Shown here in pieces: positions 1 through 8,027 of a stretch of 29,178 nucleotides of DNA; positions within the stretch are counted from its first letter, which is position 1, and every line of letters begins with the position of its first letter. The DNA is from JACJYC01 sp964558465 (lineage in GTDB: Bacteria > Bacteroidota > Bacteroidia > Chitinophagales > Saprospiraceae): assembly GCA_964558465.1 (NCBI GenBank), contig CAZLEF010000091.1, forward strand, positions 1-29,178, in the 5' to 3' direction. The translations under genes and the position numbers were made by a program. Below the pieces are notes generated by a model, which saw only the letters and a list, made by a program, of their open reading frames with translations, did not search any database and was not told where the DNA came from.

Positions 1-37
1 TGTCAATGAACTATAACGCTGAAATCGTAAAATTATT

Positions 38-54
38 TAGTGCCGGAGGCACTA
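38..54 (-). terminator. Short hairpin downstream of the first gene, possible terminator
   Basis: TAGTGCC (38-44) and GGCACTA (48-54) form a perfect 7-bp stem with a 3-nt loop. The stem lies seven bases beyond the stop codon of the minus-strand gene at 61-849. Read on the minus strand, the stem is followed by AAATAATTTTA, a modest U-rich tail, so weak intrinsic termination is possible. It could instead be a short dispersed palindromic repeat. Confidence 0.4.
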
Positions 55-60
55 GCCAAT

Positions 61-849
61 TTAGTTACAAATTGCATAGCCTAAATCTTCGCTAAACATC
101 AATCTACAGTCATAGACTGGAATTATCTTCGCCTTTTTCCATTTTCTTTTTATAGTTTTAGTTAGTTTATCTCTTGCTTCAATTTCTGATTTAGCCCTGA
201 TGACAAGGTGAAAATAATCATCAAAGAGTAATATATCTGGATCCCTGCTCTGGTAAGCATTTTTTATACTGATGGCTTCTGCAATATCACTAAACTTTTC
301 AAGATGAATAATCCAAAATGAAATTTTTTTACCGTTATTACTTAGGGCAGAGTTTTGAATAGAATCGGCATTTGACGAAAAAGGTTCATCCTTCCTCTTT
401 GGGTTAATGAATACAAACCAAATTAACAACAGTGCTGGTATAATAATCAGGAAGGCTTTTACAAAGGTATTTTTTTTACTAAACAACCCCTTTGCTTTAC
501 TTTTTGAAGAGCTAGCTTTAGTATTGTCGACGGCTATTATAGACTTTTTATATTCGGGAATTTGATTTAATACAATGTATCTTCCCTCGCGTTCTTTAAC
601 TATCATTAAGCAGTTTTGAAAGTTATGAGCAAGTCTATTATAGTCAACTCTGTCGTCTTTGATCTGAAGAAAATACTCTCGGTATAAGAAGTTAGATTGA
701 CCTAAAAGATTTGCAATATCATTTCGATACTGGTTGTAATAAGCATCTTTAGGCAAGGACTCATAGAAGATCTTGATAGCCTCCCGAGTTCTTCCCTCAG
801 ATATGTATCTGTTAAGTAAGTCAACAATGTCGCTGGTTCGGTATCTCAT
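61..849 (-). CDS. Single-pass membrane protein with effector-associated-domain-like N-terminus
   Basis: This 262-residue protein has three parts. Residues 1-86 are predicted helical, with the pattern LLNRYISEGRTREAIKIF followed by a second long helical stretch containing DRVDYNRLAHNFQN. This spacing resembles the EAD11-type effector-associated domains of bacterial conflict systems, which is my inference from pattern memory. A Lys/Ser-rich linker (about 101-128) leads to one membrane helix (about 131-149, KAFLIIIPALLLIWFVFI), followed by positive charges. Residues 175-262 show alternating strands and helices in a beta-alpha-beta-beta-alpha-beta order, which could be SPOR-like. There is no signal peptide, so the N-terminal part is probably cytoplasmic. 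The gene is far more AT-rich than the metabolic genes of the window, which suggests transfer. No effector partner is visible; the window edge lies 60 bases downstream. The ATG start is the only sensible one. The function is unknown. Confidence 0.75.
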   Translation of the reverse strand: MRYRTSDIVDLLNRYISEGRTREAIKIFYESLPKDAYYNQYRNDIANLLGQSNFLYREYFLQIKDDRVDYNRLAHNFQNCLMIVKEREGRYIVLNQIPEYKKSIIAVDNTKASSSKSKAKGLFSKKNTFVKAFLIIIPALLLIWFVFINPKRKDEPFSSNADSIQNSALSNNGKKISFWIIHLEKFSDIAEAISIKNAYQSRDPDILLFDDYFHLVIRAKSEIEARDKLTKTIKRKWKKAKIIPVYDCRLMFSEDLGYAICN

Positions 850-1265
850 TTTGGCGCTTATTACTTGCTGCTATTACCAAAGTATTTCAACTAAAGACAC
901 TAAATCTTTGGCTGTACCTCCGGGCTGCAACATAATACTCCGTGCTTTGGGACCATTTACTATACTATACCTAAAACAGAAATAATTCCCGACAACTCAG
1001 ATATTCCTTCCCCAACGACGACTCGAAATCCAAGCCTCGTTTTTACCTCAATTTCCAAGATATTGCCATACTTTAAATTTTAAAAGAATCGCCAAGGTCA
1101 TGTATTCCACCACTAAAACCAACGCCCACACCACCAGAATTCCTCCGGAAAGTGTGGGCGTTGGATTAAAGTCATATTAACGGTGCCAAGTTAACCCTTA
1201 ATTTTTATTTTTCAAAATTTATTTTGCAAAAAATTGAATGAATGGCCTGTAGTGCTATTTCCCCA
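850..1265. other. Intergenic region, no gene seen
   Basis: About 415 bases upstream of the AT-rich membrane-protein gene have no credible coding frame. The short open frames here lack family patterns and are shadows. The only clear structure is the 13-bp inverted repeat at 1119-1164. The stretch 1180-1250 is very AT-rich. No convincing Bacteroidota promoter for the 849 start was found; TACTTTGG-like matches are imperfect. Confidence 0.6.
1119..1164. repeat. Perfect 13-bp inverted repeat
   Basis: CCAACGCCCACAC (1119-1131) is exactly complementary to GTGTGGGCGTTGG (1152-1164), with a 20-base loop. The arms are GC-rich within an AT-rich intergenic region, so the structure stands out. There is no U-tract next to either arm, so it is not a standard intrinsic terminator. 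It could be a dispersed palindromic element or the remains of a mobile-element end. Confidence 0.7.
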
Positions 1266-1609
1266 TCAAAAGTCCCTCCCCGCCCTCTCCAAGGCATCCA
1301 AATCAAGGCCCGTAAGCAACTGCACATTCCGGGTCAGTTTTTCCGGCGGCCAGTCCCACCAGCGGAGGCGGAGCAGGCGTTCGATATTCCGGTCATCGAA
1401 CCGCTTTCTGATCAGACGCGCAGGGTTACCGCCCACAATGGCGTAGGGTTCTACGTCTTTGGTCACCACCGAACATCAAAATCGTCGTAATAGGTGTAAT
1501 CCCCGACGATGATGTTCGGGTTTTTCACGATGTTTTTGAGAAAACACAAACGGGTAATGTTTTCCAGTGGGTAGATTGTGTTGGGATTGGGTCCGGTAGG
1601 TGATTGCAT
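1266..1609 (-). pseudogene. CatB/Vat-type hexapeptide acetyltransferase with internal deletion
   Basis: Two pieces of one acetyltransferase lie back to back in different frames. The N-terminal piece starts at the ATG at 1609 and reads MQSPTGPNPNTIYPLENI, continuing to a GDYTYYDDFD motif. This is the usual start of Vat/CatB xenobiotic O-acetyltransferases. It then meets a stop near 1463. The C-terminal piece (VVTKDVEPYAIVGGNPARLI to the TGA at 1266) is the normal end of the same family. The central part with the left-handed beta-helix and catalytic His, roughly 100 residues, is missing, and the junction near 1465-1475 is out of frame. Intact members are about 200-220 residues (family knowledge). 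The product must be inactive unless the deletion is an assembly error. Confidence 0.85.
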
Positions 1610-1729
1610 TGGTTTGGTTTTAATGGAACGGATTACGGGAAGCCCCGTATGGTTTATTTTTTTAGCTGGGGGTTTTGGCTTGAGTTTCGGGTTGGTTTTT
1701 GGCCGGGAAGCCTTGCTTTTGGTTTTTTT

Positions 1730-1777
1730 CCACCTTTTGGCGTCAACCAGCCCGCAAGCGGGCGGGTAAAAAGGTGG
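1730..1777. repeat. Nested inverted repeat
   Basis: An outer pair, CCACCTTTT (1730-1738) and AAAAGGTGG (1769-1777), encloses a tight inner hairpin, GCCCGC (1750-1755) and GCGGGC (1758-1763), with a 2-nt loop. Two perfect nested stems in 48 bases are unlikely by chance. The element lies upstream of the pseudogene and may be a dispersed repeat or a mobile-element remnant. Confidence 0.6.
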
Positions 1778-2091
1778 ACCAAAACCGCGGCTAACGCATC
1801 TTCGGCTAAAACAGACCTCCACTTCGTTGCACAAAAAAAACTCGCATTCAGGTTAGGTCGCTGCTTGATCCTGATGAATTACAAATCTTTGGTATTTCAA
1901 GCAAAGCGCTTCGGTGCTCAAACAGTTTTTTGTGCCCGCCTCAGGGCGGACACTACGTTCCAGCCTGTTTCTTAACGCCGAATCTGCTAATGCCGCCTCC
2001 CATCGCTTGCAAAATCCGTTTCAACTTGGAATTCCGTTTCACGAAATGTACATCAAACTGGAGTTACACCCGTGTGATCCGTGAAATCCCT

Positions 2092-2109
2092 GCCTGCCGA
2101 CAGGCCGGC
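2092..2109. repeat. Short GC-rich palindrome
   Basis: GCCTGCC (2092-2098) and GGCCGGC (2103-2109) pair with one mismatch around a GACA loop. Palindromes built on CCTGCCGACAGG recur between genes in many Bacteroidota (general knowledge). Confidence 0.5.
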
Positions 2110-2320
2110 ACGGCAATAACTGCTCAATTAATTTGTGCCTGCAACACTACCAGACAATTTACAACAAACCGCACCAAGGATTTACACGAAGACCACAAAG
2201 TGCATATTTTCAATTTCTTGTGATCTTTGAGATTGCCTTCGTGTTTAAAAACGTCCGGTAATGCGGCAAGAAACACGCCTGCATGGAAACACCCCTCCTC
2301 ATAATGGGAAGTGCCGAAAC

Positions 2321-2422
2321 CTCTCCCTCTCACTCTCTCACCCCTCTCACTCTCTCACCCCTCTCACCCCTCTCACCCCTCTCACCCCTCTCACCCCTCT
2401 CACTCTCTCACCTCTCTCACCC
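2321..2422. repeat. 9-bp minisatellite (plus-strand unit CTCTCACCC)
   Basis: Five perfect consecutive CTCTCACCC units occupy 2352-2396, flanked on both sides by variant units (CTCTCACT, CTCTCTCAC), for about 100 bases in all. On the minus strand the unit is GGGGTGAGA, so the array has regularly spaced G4 tracts with 5-base loops, a classic G-quadruplex pattern. The array overlaps the last codons of the minus-strand dehydrogenase gene. Its stop codon lies inside the array. Confidence 0.9.
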
Positions 2423-4172
2423 GCTTCACTTCCTCCGCCGAAACGGGGCCGGCCTGGTTGCCGAAATGGCTCCGGATATAGGTCAGGATACCGGCGATCT
2501 GTTCGTCGGTCAGGAAGGCATGTGCCGGCATGGCCCCGGTATAACGGGCGCCGTTGACGACGATCTCGCCTTCCAGGCCGTTCAGGGTCACCTGGATGAG
2601 CCGCTCCTTTTCGCCCGTCACCCATTCCGAATTGCTGAGCGGCGGAAAACGCGCGCCGTCGCCCTTGCCGTTGGCCTGGTGGCAGGTTCCGCAATAGGAT
2701 TCATAAGCGAAAGCGATCTGGTCGCTGGTATCCTTTTGCAGGTTATCCTTTTCCGGGTCGGGGTTCCGGATATGGGATAATTCCTTTCTTTTTTCCATTT
2801 GTGCCAGTTGCGCCTGTCCGAAAGCGTTTTTGTCGCCTTTGAATTGCACCCGCCAGATGGCCCCTTTTTCGGTATCCCCGATATAAAGCGAACCGTCGGG
2901 CCCCTCGGCCAGCCCCATGGGCCGGAAAACGGCGTCGCTGACGTTGACGATGGGGTCCACGCGGGCGAAACCGTCGGCAAAAACTTCCCACTCGCCGGTG
3001 GGCCGTCCGTCTTTGAACGGCACAAACGCGACAAAATACCCGGATTGCGGGTAGGGCGCCCGGTTGGTCGAGCCGTGGAAGGCGACAAACGCGCCGTTTT
3101 TGTAGCGCTCCGGAAATTGGGCGCCCCGGTAAAACAGCAGGTCGTTGGGCGCCCAATGCCCGGGGAAACCGATCAGCGGCGGGGTGGCCGCGGCGCACCG
3201 GCCCAGACTGTCGCCGTCGCCGCCGTATTCCGGGGCCAGTACCTTTTTGCCCTGCAACTGGTCGTAAAAACAATAGGGCCATCCAAAGTCGTCGCCCTCC
3301 CGGATCCGGATCATCTCCTCGGCGGGCAACACCGCGCTTTCCCAGGCCGAAAACCGGTCGGGAAAGAGCCGGAACAAGTCATCCCGGCCGTGTACCACGG
3401 TGTAAAGGCCGCTGTCGGCGGGGTTCCATTCCAGCCCTACCAGGCTGCGGATACCGGTGGCGATGCGGTGGCCGTCTTTTCGGGTCTGGTTGGTTTTGTT
3501 GGCGTCGAACCGCCACACGCCGCCGAAGGATTCCAGTTGGGGGCAGGGGTCCAGGCCGGGATTGCCGGGGATGCGGTTTTGCTCCTGGCAGGCGTTGGAA
3601 GGGCCGCCGAAGGGGACGTAAATATGCCCCGCGTTGTCGAACGCCACCGGTTTTCCGCTGTGTTCGCGGCTCCTTTCCTCGTCTTCCCGTACGATCACTT
3701 CCACCTCGCTTTTGGGGACCATCTCCCCGGGGGTCAGTTTCTGCCGGTAAACGAATACCTCGGAGCTGAAGTACAGATACCCGTTGTGGATGCGCATGGC
3801 CGTACCGTATTTTCCGAACACCTGGTACTTGCCAAATTTTTTAACGATGTCGGCGCGGCCATCCCCATCCGTATCCCGCAATACGGCGTTTCCTCCCTTT
3901 TTATCCGGGCTTTTCAGCTTTACGTAAATATCCCCGTTGCCGGCGACGGTCAATTGGCGGGCTTCCCCCTTCAACCGGTTGACCACCGCGATGGCCTCAA
4001 ATCCGTCGGGCAACAACAGACCTCCGTTTTTTTCCAGGTCCAGGCGGATCTCCGGCTCTTGCCTGCAACCGGGGGCCGTAAAAAGAAAAAGCGTTAAAAT
4101 TCCGGTTGCGGAAATGAAAGACAAAGGGGGGCGCAGGGATTTTGCCCTGAAAGCGGTTTTTCGTTTTGCCAT
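2400..4172 (-). CDS. Lipoprotein PQQ-type sugar dehydrogenase fused to cytochrome c
   Basis: This 590-residue protein has a long charged N-terminus, a hydrophobic stretch and the lipobox-like TAPGC with Cys36, so it is probably membrane-anchored outside the cytoplasm. Residues about 45-450 fit the glucose/sorbosone dehydrogenase beta-propeller (LPDGFEAIAV, VGLEWNPADSGLYTVVHGRDDL, GDDFGWPYCF, GPDGSLYIGDTEKGAIWRV). The family oxidises sugars or other alcohols with PQQ. Residues about 485-580 are a class I cytochrome c domain with haem motif CGTCH (494-498) and a likely Met548 axial ligand in GAMPAHAF. The fusion implies direct electron transfer to a respiratory partner. The substrate cannot be told from sequence. 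The last residues (VREVRE) come from the minisatellite at 2321-2422, which also supplies the stop. Confidence 0.9.
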   Translation of the reverse strand: MAKRKTAFRAKSLRPPLSFISATGILTLFLFTAPGCRQEPEIRLDLEKNGGLLLPDGFEAIAVVNRLKGEARQLTVAGNGDIYVKLKSPDKKGGNAVLRDTDGDGRADIVKKFGKYQVFGKYGTAMRIHNGYLYFSSEVFVYRQKLTPGEMVPKSEVEVIVREDEERSREHSGKPVAFDNAGHIYVPFGGPSNACQEQNRIPGNPGLDPCPQLESFGGVWRFDANKTNQTRKDGHRIATGIRSLVGLEWNPADSGLYTVVHGRDDLFRLFPDRFSAWESAVLPAEEMIRIREGDDFGWPYCFYDQLQGKKVLAPEYGGDGDSLGRCAAATPPLIGFPGHWAPNDLLFYRGAQFPERYKNGAFVAFHGSTNRAPYPQSGYFVAFVPFKDGRPTGEWEVFADGFARVDPIVNVSDAVFRPMGLAEGPDGSLYIGDTEKGAIWRVQFKGDKNAFGQAQLAQMEKRKELSHIRNPDPEKDNLQKDTSDQIAFAYESYCGTCHQANGKGDGARFPPLSNSEWVTGEKERLIQVTLNGLEGEIVVNGARYTGAMPAHAFLTDEQIAGILTYIRSHFGNQAGPVSAEEVKRVREVRE

Positions 4173-4232
4173 AGCCCTATCCTGTTTTGGTCAACAAAAT
4201 ACTCTTTTTCCTTTGGTTTACCACCAGGAACA

Positions 4233-4276
4233 CTGAGGAACACTTAGAAATCGGTGTTGAACTTAGTGTTCCTCAG
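4233..4276. repeat. 15-bp near-perfect inverted repeat
   Basis: CTGAGGAACACTTAG (4233-4247) and CTTAGTGTTCCTCAG (4262-4276) pair with a single mismatch around a 14-base loop. The element lies in the 336-base gap between the FtsX-type permease and the dehydrogenase, both on the minus strand. No U-tract follows. A dispersed palindromic repeat is the simplest reading. Apart from this hairpin and the C-tract region at 4476-4502, I see nothing in the gap 4173-4508. Confidence 0.7.
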
Positions 4277-4475
4277 CGCCAATAGTACGCTCTGAATTTT
4301 TACTCCCCGCCGCCCACACCGCAGCGTGGAATGCTGCAGGATGGATGATTTGCCAAAACCCATCCGACGCGCGGCATAAATTCATTTATTTTTTAGCTGC
4401 GGATTATACGGGTTGAACGGATCAGATCTGCGCAATCAGGGAGTCACCCTTCTGGCGTGATTCCCTGTCCTCAGT

Positions 4476-4502
4476 CCCCCAATCTCCCAGTCCCCCCGTC
4501 CC
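4476..4502 (-). other. G-quadruplex-type motif just after permease stop codon
   Basis: Plus-strand C-tracts at 4476-4480, 4486-4488, 4492-4497 and 4500-4502 give four G-runs of 3 to 6 bases on the minus strand, separated by loops of 2, 3 and 5 bases. This satisfies the G3+N1-7 rule. The motif starts seven bases beyond the stop codon of the minus-strand permease, so it would be transcribed as an RNA G-quadruplex candidate in the 3' untranslated region. Confidence 0.55.
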
Positions 4503-4508
4503 AAGTTA

Positions 4509-6878
4509 CTATGCTTTCAGCAGCCAGGCCGGGTTGATTTTAACCACCCGGAGAATCTGCCACCCCACTGCCAATAATGTAAATCCCACTAAAAACAGGC
4601 CGGTCGGTATATAGACCAGATAGCCCACTTCGATATGGTAGGCAAAATGCGCCAGCCAGATCCGGGTCAGATACATTGAAAGAGGGATTGAAAGGACAAA
4701 AGCCACGAGCATGTATTTTAGAAAATCGCGCAGCAGAAACCGGGCAAGGGCGCCTTCGGTAGCGCCGTATACCTTGCGGATCGACAACTCTTTTTCCCGC
4801 CGCGACAAAGTGAAGGCCGCCAGGGAAAAAAGGCCAAGGCAGGCAATCAGAATGGCGACAACGGTAAATCCGATGAAAATCCGGTACAATTTTTCTTCGC
4901 CGGCATAAATCCTGGCAAAATCCTCATCGAGGAATGAGTATTCAAAAGGTTCTCCGACACCCGTTTTATTCCACTGTTCCGCAATATGGGCCAGGGTATT
5001 TTCCAGGTTGCCGGTTTTTACCCGGATCGCCATTTGGTTGAAAACGGATGGCGCCACCTGGTGGATCACAAGGGGCTGGATCGAATGGTGCAGGGAGGCA
5101 AAATGAAAATCCCTGACTACCCCGATCACTTCCCCTTCCCAACCGATATCCACCGATTTGAGGCGTTTGTTCTCAACCCCCGTCCATCCGAATGCCTTCA
5201 TCGCGGCTTCATTGATGATGAACGCGCTCGAATCCGCCGTAGGGCCTGACCGGAAATCGCGGCCCAGGGCCATTTCCGCCTTCAGGGTTTTCAAAAAATC
5301 CGGGTCGCATAAAAAGGTGGGAACGATCATCGGCGCCTCCACCCCCTCGATGGCGTATACCAGGGTCGCCATCTTGTCGGCCTGGCCGGGCAAGGATTGG
5401 GAAAAAGTAACGTCCAGAATCCGGGGGTTCCTTTTCAGCTCTGCCCGCAGCGTCCCGTGTTTTTGTTTGATCTCCCGGCTTTGAATGGGGACTACGACCA
5501 CCTGGTCTTTCCGGAACCCGAGTTCCTTGTTCCGCAGAAAATTCAGTTGCTGGAAAATAACCAGGTTCCCGACGATCATGGTGGCTGAGATCACAAATTG
5601 GACGACAACCAGACCGACCCGTAAGCCGCTGGATCCTTTGGGGTTCCTGCTGTGTATTCCCTTCAACGTGTTGACAGGCCGGATCGCCGAAAGATAAAAT
5701 GCCGGGTAAACCCCGGATAACAAGCCGGCGCTCAGGGCAATTCCGGCCAACGCGGCAAAAATACCGGGCCGGAGCAAATGATGTCCTTCAAATTCCTTGC
5801 CGGCCAGTGTATTGAAATACGGCATCAGCCAAAACGCCAGGGCCAACGCCAATAAAAATGCCGTGGCGGCGACCACCAGGCCTTCCGCCAGGAATTGCAG
5901 CATCAACTTTCCCCGGCCGGCGCCCAGGGTCTTCCGCACGCCGATCTCCTTGGCGCGTTCGACCGAGCGGGCGGTGGCCAGGTTTATGAAATTGATCGCG
6001 CCGGTCAGCAGCATAAAAACGGCGATTCCGGCAAAAAGATAGATATCCGTCATCGTCCGGTTAACGCTGCTTTCGTATTGCAGATCCGAATGGAGGTGTA
6101 TGCGGGTTAAAGGCTGCAACCGGGGTAGGAGGGTCTGACGGTCGGCATAAGGGGCTGCCCCGTAACGGCTTTTGATCAAGGCGGCCATTTTTTCTTCCAA
6201 CGCGGGGATATCTGCGCCCGGTTTTACCTTTAAAAACCCGTTTGCCCAATCGCCGACGCCAAAATCCGGGTCGCGAAGCAACACAAAATCAAATTGAAAA
6301 CTGGAATTCGGCGGAATCCGGATGATCCCCGAAATTTCATAATCTTTTACCCGGTTGATATTCAGCGACCGGCCAAGTACATTTTCAGAGCCGAAATATT
6401 TGACGGCCATTTTATCCGAAATGACGATCTTGTCCGGGCTGTTCAACGCGTTTTCCGGTTTTCCTGCGATGAACGGGAAATCAAAAACCCGGAAAAACAG
6501 GGAATCCGCCAGTGCTGCGCCAAATTCCTTGTGGGCGATTTCGCCGTTGCGCACCACCGGGTAGAAGCGGCTGCCCAGCCAGAGGCGCGTTCCGTTTTCG
6601 ATTTCCGGGATTTCTGTCCGGATGACTTCAATCCATTGGTTGGGGGTGATGGCCGACAAAAGAAACCCTTCGTCGAACCGCATGCCGTCAATGACCCTGT
6701 AAATCCTACCTGCGTCGCGGTGAAACCGGTCAAACACCAATTCATCCCGCAGGTAAAGAAAAATAAAAATGGCGCATAAAAAGCTGACGGCAAGGCCTGA
6801 AATATTGATGAGGGAATAGACCTTGTTCCTGGCCAGATCCCGAATGAAAAATTTGAAGCTGCCTGAAAGAAAATTCAT
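4509..6878 (-). CDS. FtsX/MacB-type ABC transporter permease
   Basis: This 789-residue protein has the Bacteroidota double-permease architecture. It has a cytoplasmic start (FKFFIRDLARNKVYSLINI), TM1 at about 20-43, a MacB-like periplasmic domain (about 45-275), an FtsX core with helices near 283-305, 330-355 and 378-400, a fifth helix near 427-447, a second periplasmic domain (about 460-665), and three C-terminal helices. The motif RAKEIGVRKTLGA after TM2 and its counterpart RREKELSIRKVYGA near residue 705 are the coupling-helix signatures of both halves. Such proteins usually use a separate ATPase to move lipoproteins, peptides or drugs, or act in mechanotransmission. No ATPase gene adjoins it, so it depends on one encoded elsewhere. 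The start at 6878 gives the expected short cytoplasmic leader. Confidence 0.92.
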   Translation of the reverse strand: MNFLSGSFKFFIRDLARNKVYSLINISGLAVSFLCAIFIFLYLRDELVFDRFHRDAGRIYRVIDGMRFDEGFLLSAITPNQWIEVIRTEIPEIENGTRLWLGSRFYPVVRNGEIAHKEFGAALADSLFFRVFDFPFIAGKPENALNSPDKIVISDKMAVKYFGSENVLGRSLNINRVKDYEISGIIRIPPNSSFQFDFVLLRDPDFGVGDWANGFLKVKPGADIPALEEKMAALIKSRYGAAPYADRQTLLPRLQPLTRIHLHSDLQYESSVNRTMTDIYLFAGIAVFMLLTGAINFINLATARSVERAKEIGVRKTLGAGRGKLMLQFLAEGLVVAATAFLLALALAFWLMPYFNTLAGKEFEGHHLLRPGIFAALAGIALSAGLLSGVYPAFYLSAIRPVNTLKGIHSRNPKGSSGLRVGLVVVQFVISATMIVGNLVIFQQLNFLRNKELGFRKDQVVVVPIQSREIKQKHGTLRAELKRNPRILDVTFSQSLPGQADKMATLVYAIEGVEAPMIVPTFLCDPDFLKTLKAEMALGRDFRSGPTADSSAFIINEAAMKAFGWTGVENKRLKSVDIGWEGEVIGVVRDFHFASLHHSIQPLVIHQVAPSVFNQMAIRVKTGNLENTLAHIAEQWNKTGVGEPFEYSFLDEDFARIYAGEEKLYRIFIGFTVVAILIACLGLFSLAAFTLSRREKELSIRKVYGATEGALARFLLRDFLKYMLVAFVLSIPLSMYLTRIWLAHFAYHIEVGYLVYIPTGLFLVGFTLLAVGWQILRVVKINPAWLLKA

Positions 6879-6989
6879 CTTTTTTTAATTCAAGGTCAAT
6901 GTATGATTTTGGACGGAACAAAAAAAGTGATGGGATAGGCGCTTCCAAAGTTGGGATGAATGAAGGGTGTTTGGATGGCTTGCCGGCAG

Positions 6990-7057
6990 CTCAGGCGGCT
7001 ACTTCCAGTAGCCTCCTGAGTTTTGCAATGACTCCTCGGTCGGCAGCCTCCTGAGTT
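6990..7057. repeat. Hairpin repeat plus extra half-copy between divergent genes
   Basis: CTCAGGCGGCTAC (6990-7002) and GTAGCCTCCTGAG (7008-7020) pair with one mismatch around a 5-base loop. A further half-copy, CAGCCTCCTGAGTTT, lies at 7044-7058, only 30-70 bases upstream of the plus-strand gene at 7091. The element may be a dispersed palindrome or an operator. It separates two divergently transcribed genes, so a terminator role is unlikely. Confidence 0.6.
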
Positions 7058-7090
7058 TAACCGTAAATACCTATCTTAGCCCCAAAAAAA

Positions 7091-7927
7091 ATGAAATACT
7101 CCCGCAAAACCTTCCTCCAACTCCTGGGCGCGGGGGCGCTGGCCGCCGGCACGCCCGGTATCGGACAGGCCGCCGCAGCCCCCGAAAAAAGAGGAACCCA
7201 CCCGTTGACCCTGGGGCTGGCCTCCTACTCCCTCCGGAGCCTCTCCCTCGACCAGACCATCGCAGCCTGCCTCCGCCTGGGCCTGAAACAAGTCGCTTTC
7301 AAAAGCATGCATATGCCGCTCGAACTGCCGGACGCCGACCTGAAGGCCATCGGGGAAAAGGTTCGCACGGCCGGACTGGACCTCTACGGGGCCGGCGTGG
7401 TCTATATGAAAACGGAGGCGGAAGTATTGAACGCATTTCGCTATGCAAAGGCGGCCGGACTTCGAATGATCATCGGCGTACCCAACCACGATTTATTACC
7501 CCTGGTGGATCAGCAGGTAAAAGCAACCAATATCAAAGTCGCCATCCATAACCACGGCCCCGGCGACGAGGTGTACCCCAGCCCGGACAGCGTGTACGAA
7601 AAAGTGAAAAACCTGGATCCGCGCATCGGCCTGTGCATCGACATCGGCCATACCATCCGTATCGGCCTCGACCCCGTTGAAAAAATCAAAAAATACGCCG
7701 ACCGGCTGTACGACCTGCACCTTAAAGACGTCAACAAAGCGGCCGCCGAAGGGGATACCTTGGAACTCGGCAGAGGTATCATCGATATTCCCGCTGTGAT
7801 CAAGGCCTTAAAAAAGATCCGGTATGCCGGTGTGATGGCGCTGGAATATGAAAAGGACGGCGATGACCCGTTGCCCGGACTGGCCGAATCCGTGGGGTAT
7901 GCCCGGGCAATGATGCGGATGGTATGA
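7091..7927 (+). CDS. Exported sugar phosphate isomerase/epimerase-like protein
   Basis: This 278-residue protein has a Tat-like signal (SRKTFLQLLGAGALAAG, with Arg-Lys rather than Arg-Arg) and probable cleavage near residues 26-31. The rest fits the xylose-isomerase-like TIM barrel (AP endonuclease 2 fold): LGLASYSLRS at strand 1, then the metal-site strands AIHNHGPGDE, LCIDIGHTIR, LYDLHLKDV and VMALEYEKD. The expected His, Asp and Glu metal ligands are all present. These proteins isomerise or epimerise sugars, inositols or keto-sugars; the substrate is unknown. It lies 100 bases upstream of a co-directional DUF1080 lipoprotein. The two families commonly meet in 3-keto-glycoside breakdown, so a joint periplasmic role is plausible. 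TATCTTAG at 7072-7079 is a weak -7 candidate. Confidence 0.88.
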   Translation: MKYSRKTFLQLLGAGALAAGTPGIGQAAAAPEKRGTHPLTLGLASYSLRSLSLDQTIAACLRLGLKQVAFKSMHMPLELPDADLKAIGEKVRTAGLDLYGAGVVYMKTEAEVLNAFRYAKAAGLRMIIGVPNHDLLPLVDQQVKATNIKVAIHNHGPGDEVYPSPDSVYEKVKNLDPRIGLCIDIGHTIRIGLDPVEKIKKYADRLYDLHLKDVNKAAAEGDTLELGRGIIDIPAVIKALKKIRYAGVMALEYEKDGDDPLPGLAESVGYARAMMRMV

Positions 7928-8027
7928 AAAATGCAAAATGTGAAATGTGAAATGCAAAATTTAAAAGTGGCAGGCGTCATAAACTTGGAACGAAAATTTA
8001 TCCAAAACTCACTTTAAATTAATCCGA

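Larger units (their letters stand above)
1610..2320. other. Non-coding region with several GC-rich palindromes
   Basis: About 700 bases have no recognisable gene. The plus strand is G/T-rich with low complexity from about 1610 to 1730. Palindromic elements lie at 1730-1777, 1936-1949 (CCGCC/GGCGG) and 2092-2109. These look like the dispersed intergenic repeats common in Bacteroidota chromosomes rather than decayed genes. Open frames in this stretch give translations with no family pattern. Confidence 0.6.

Noticed and set aside
1610..1834. Upstream extension of the acetyltransferase N-terminal frame
   Set aside because: The extension is low-complexity and Lys/Pro-rich. The family start motif begins at the ATG at 1609.
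2321..2422. Repeat array considered as CRISPR
   Set aside because: The 9-bp units are contiguous with no unique spacers and no cas genes nearby; it is a minisatellite.
2799..4097. 432-codon open frame on the plus strand
   Set aside because: It is antisense to the dehydrogenase gene, lacks any family pattern, and arises from GC-rich codon bias.
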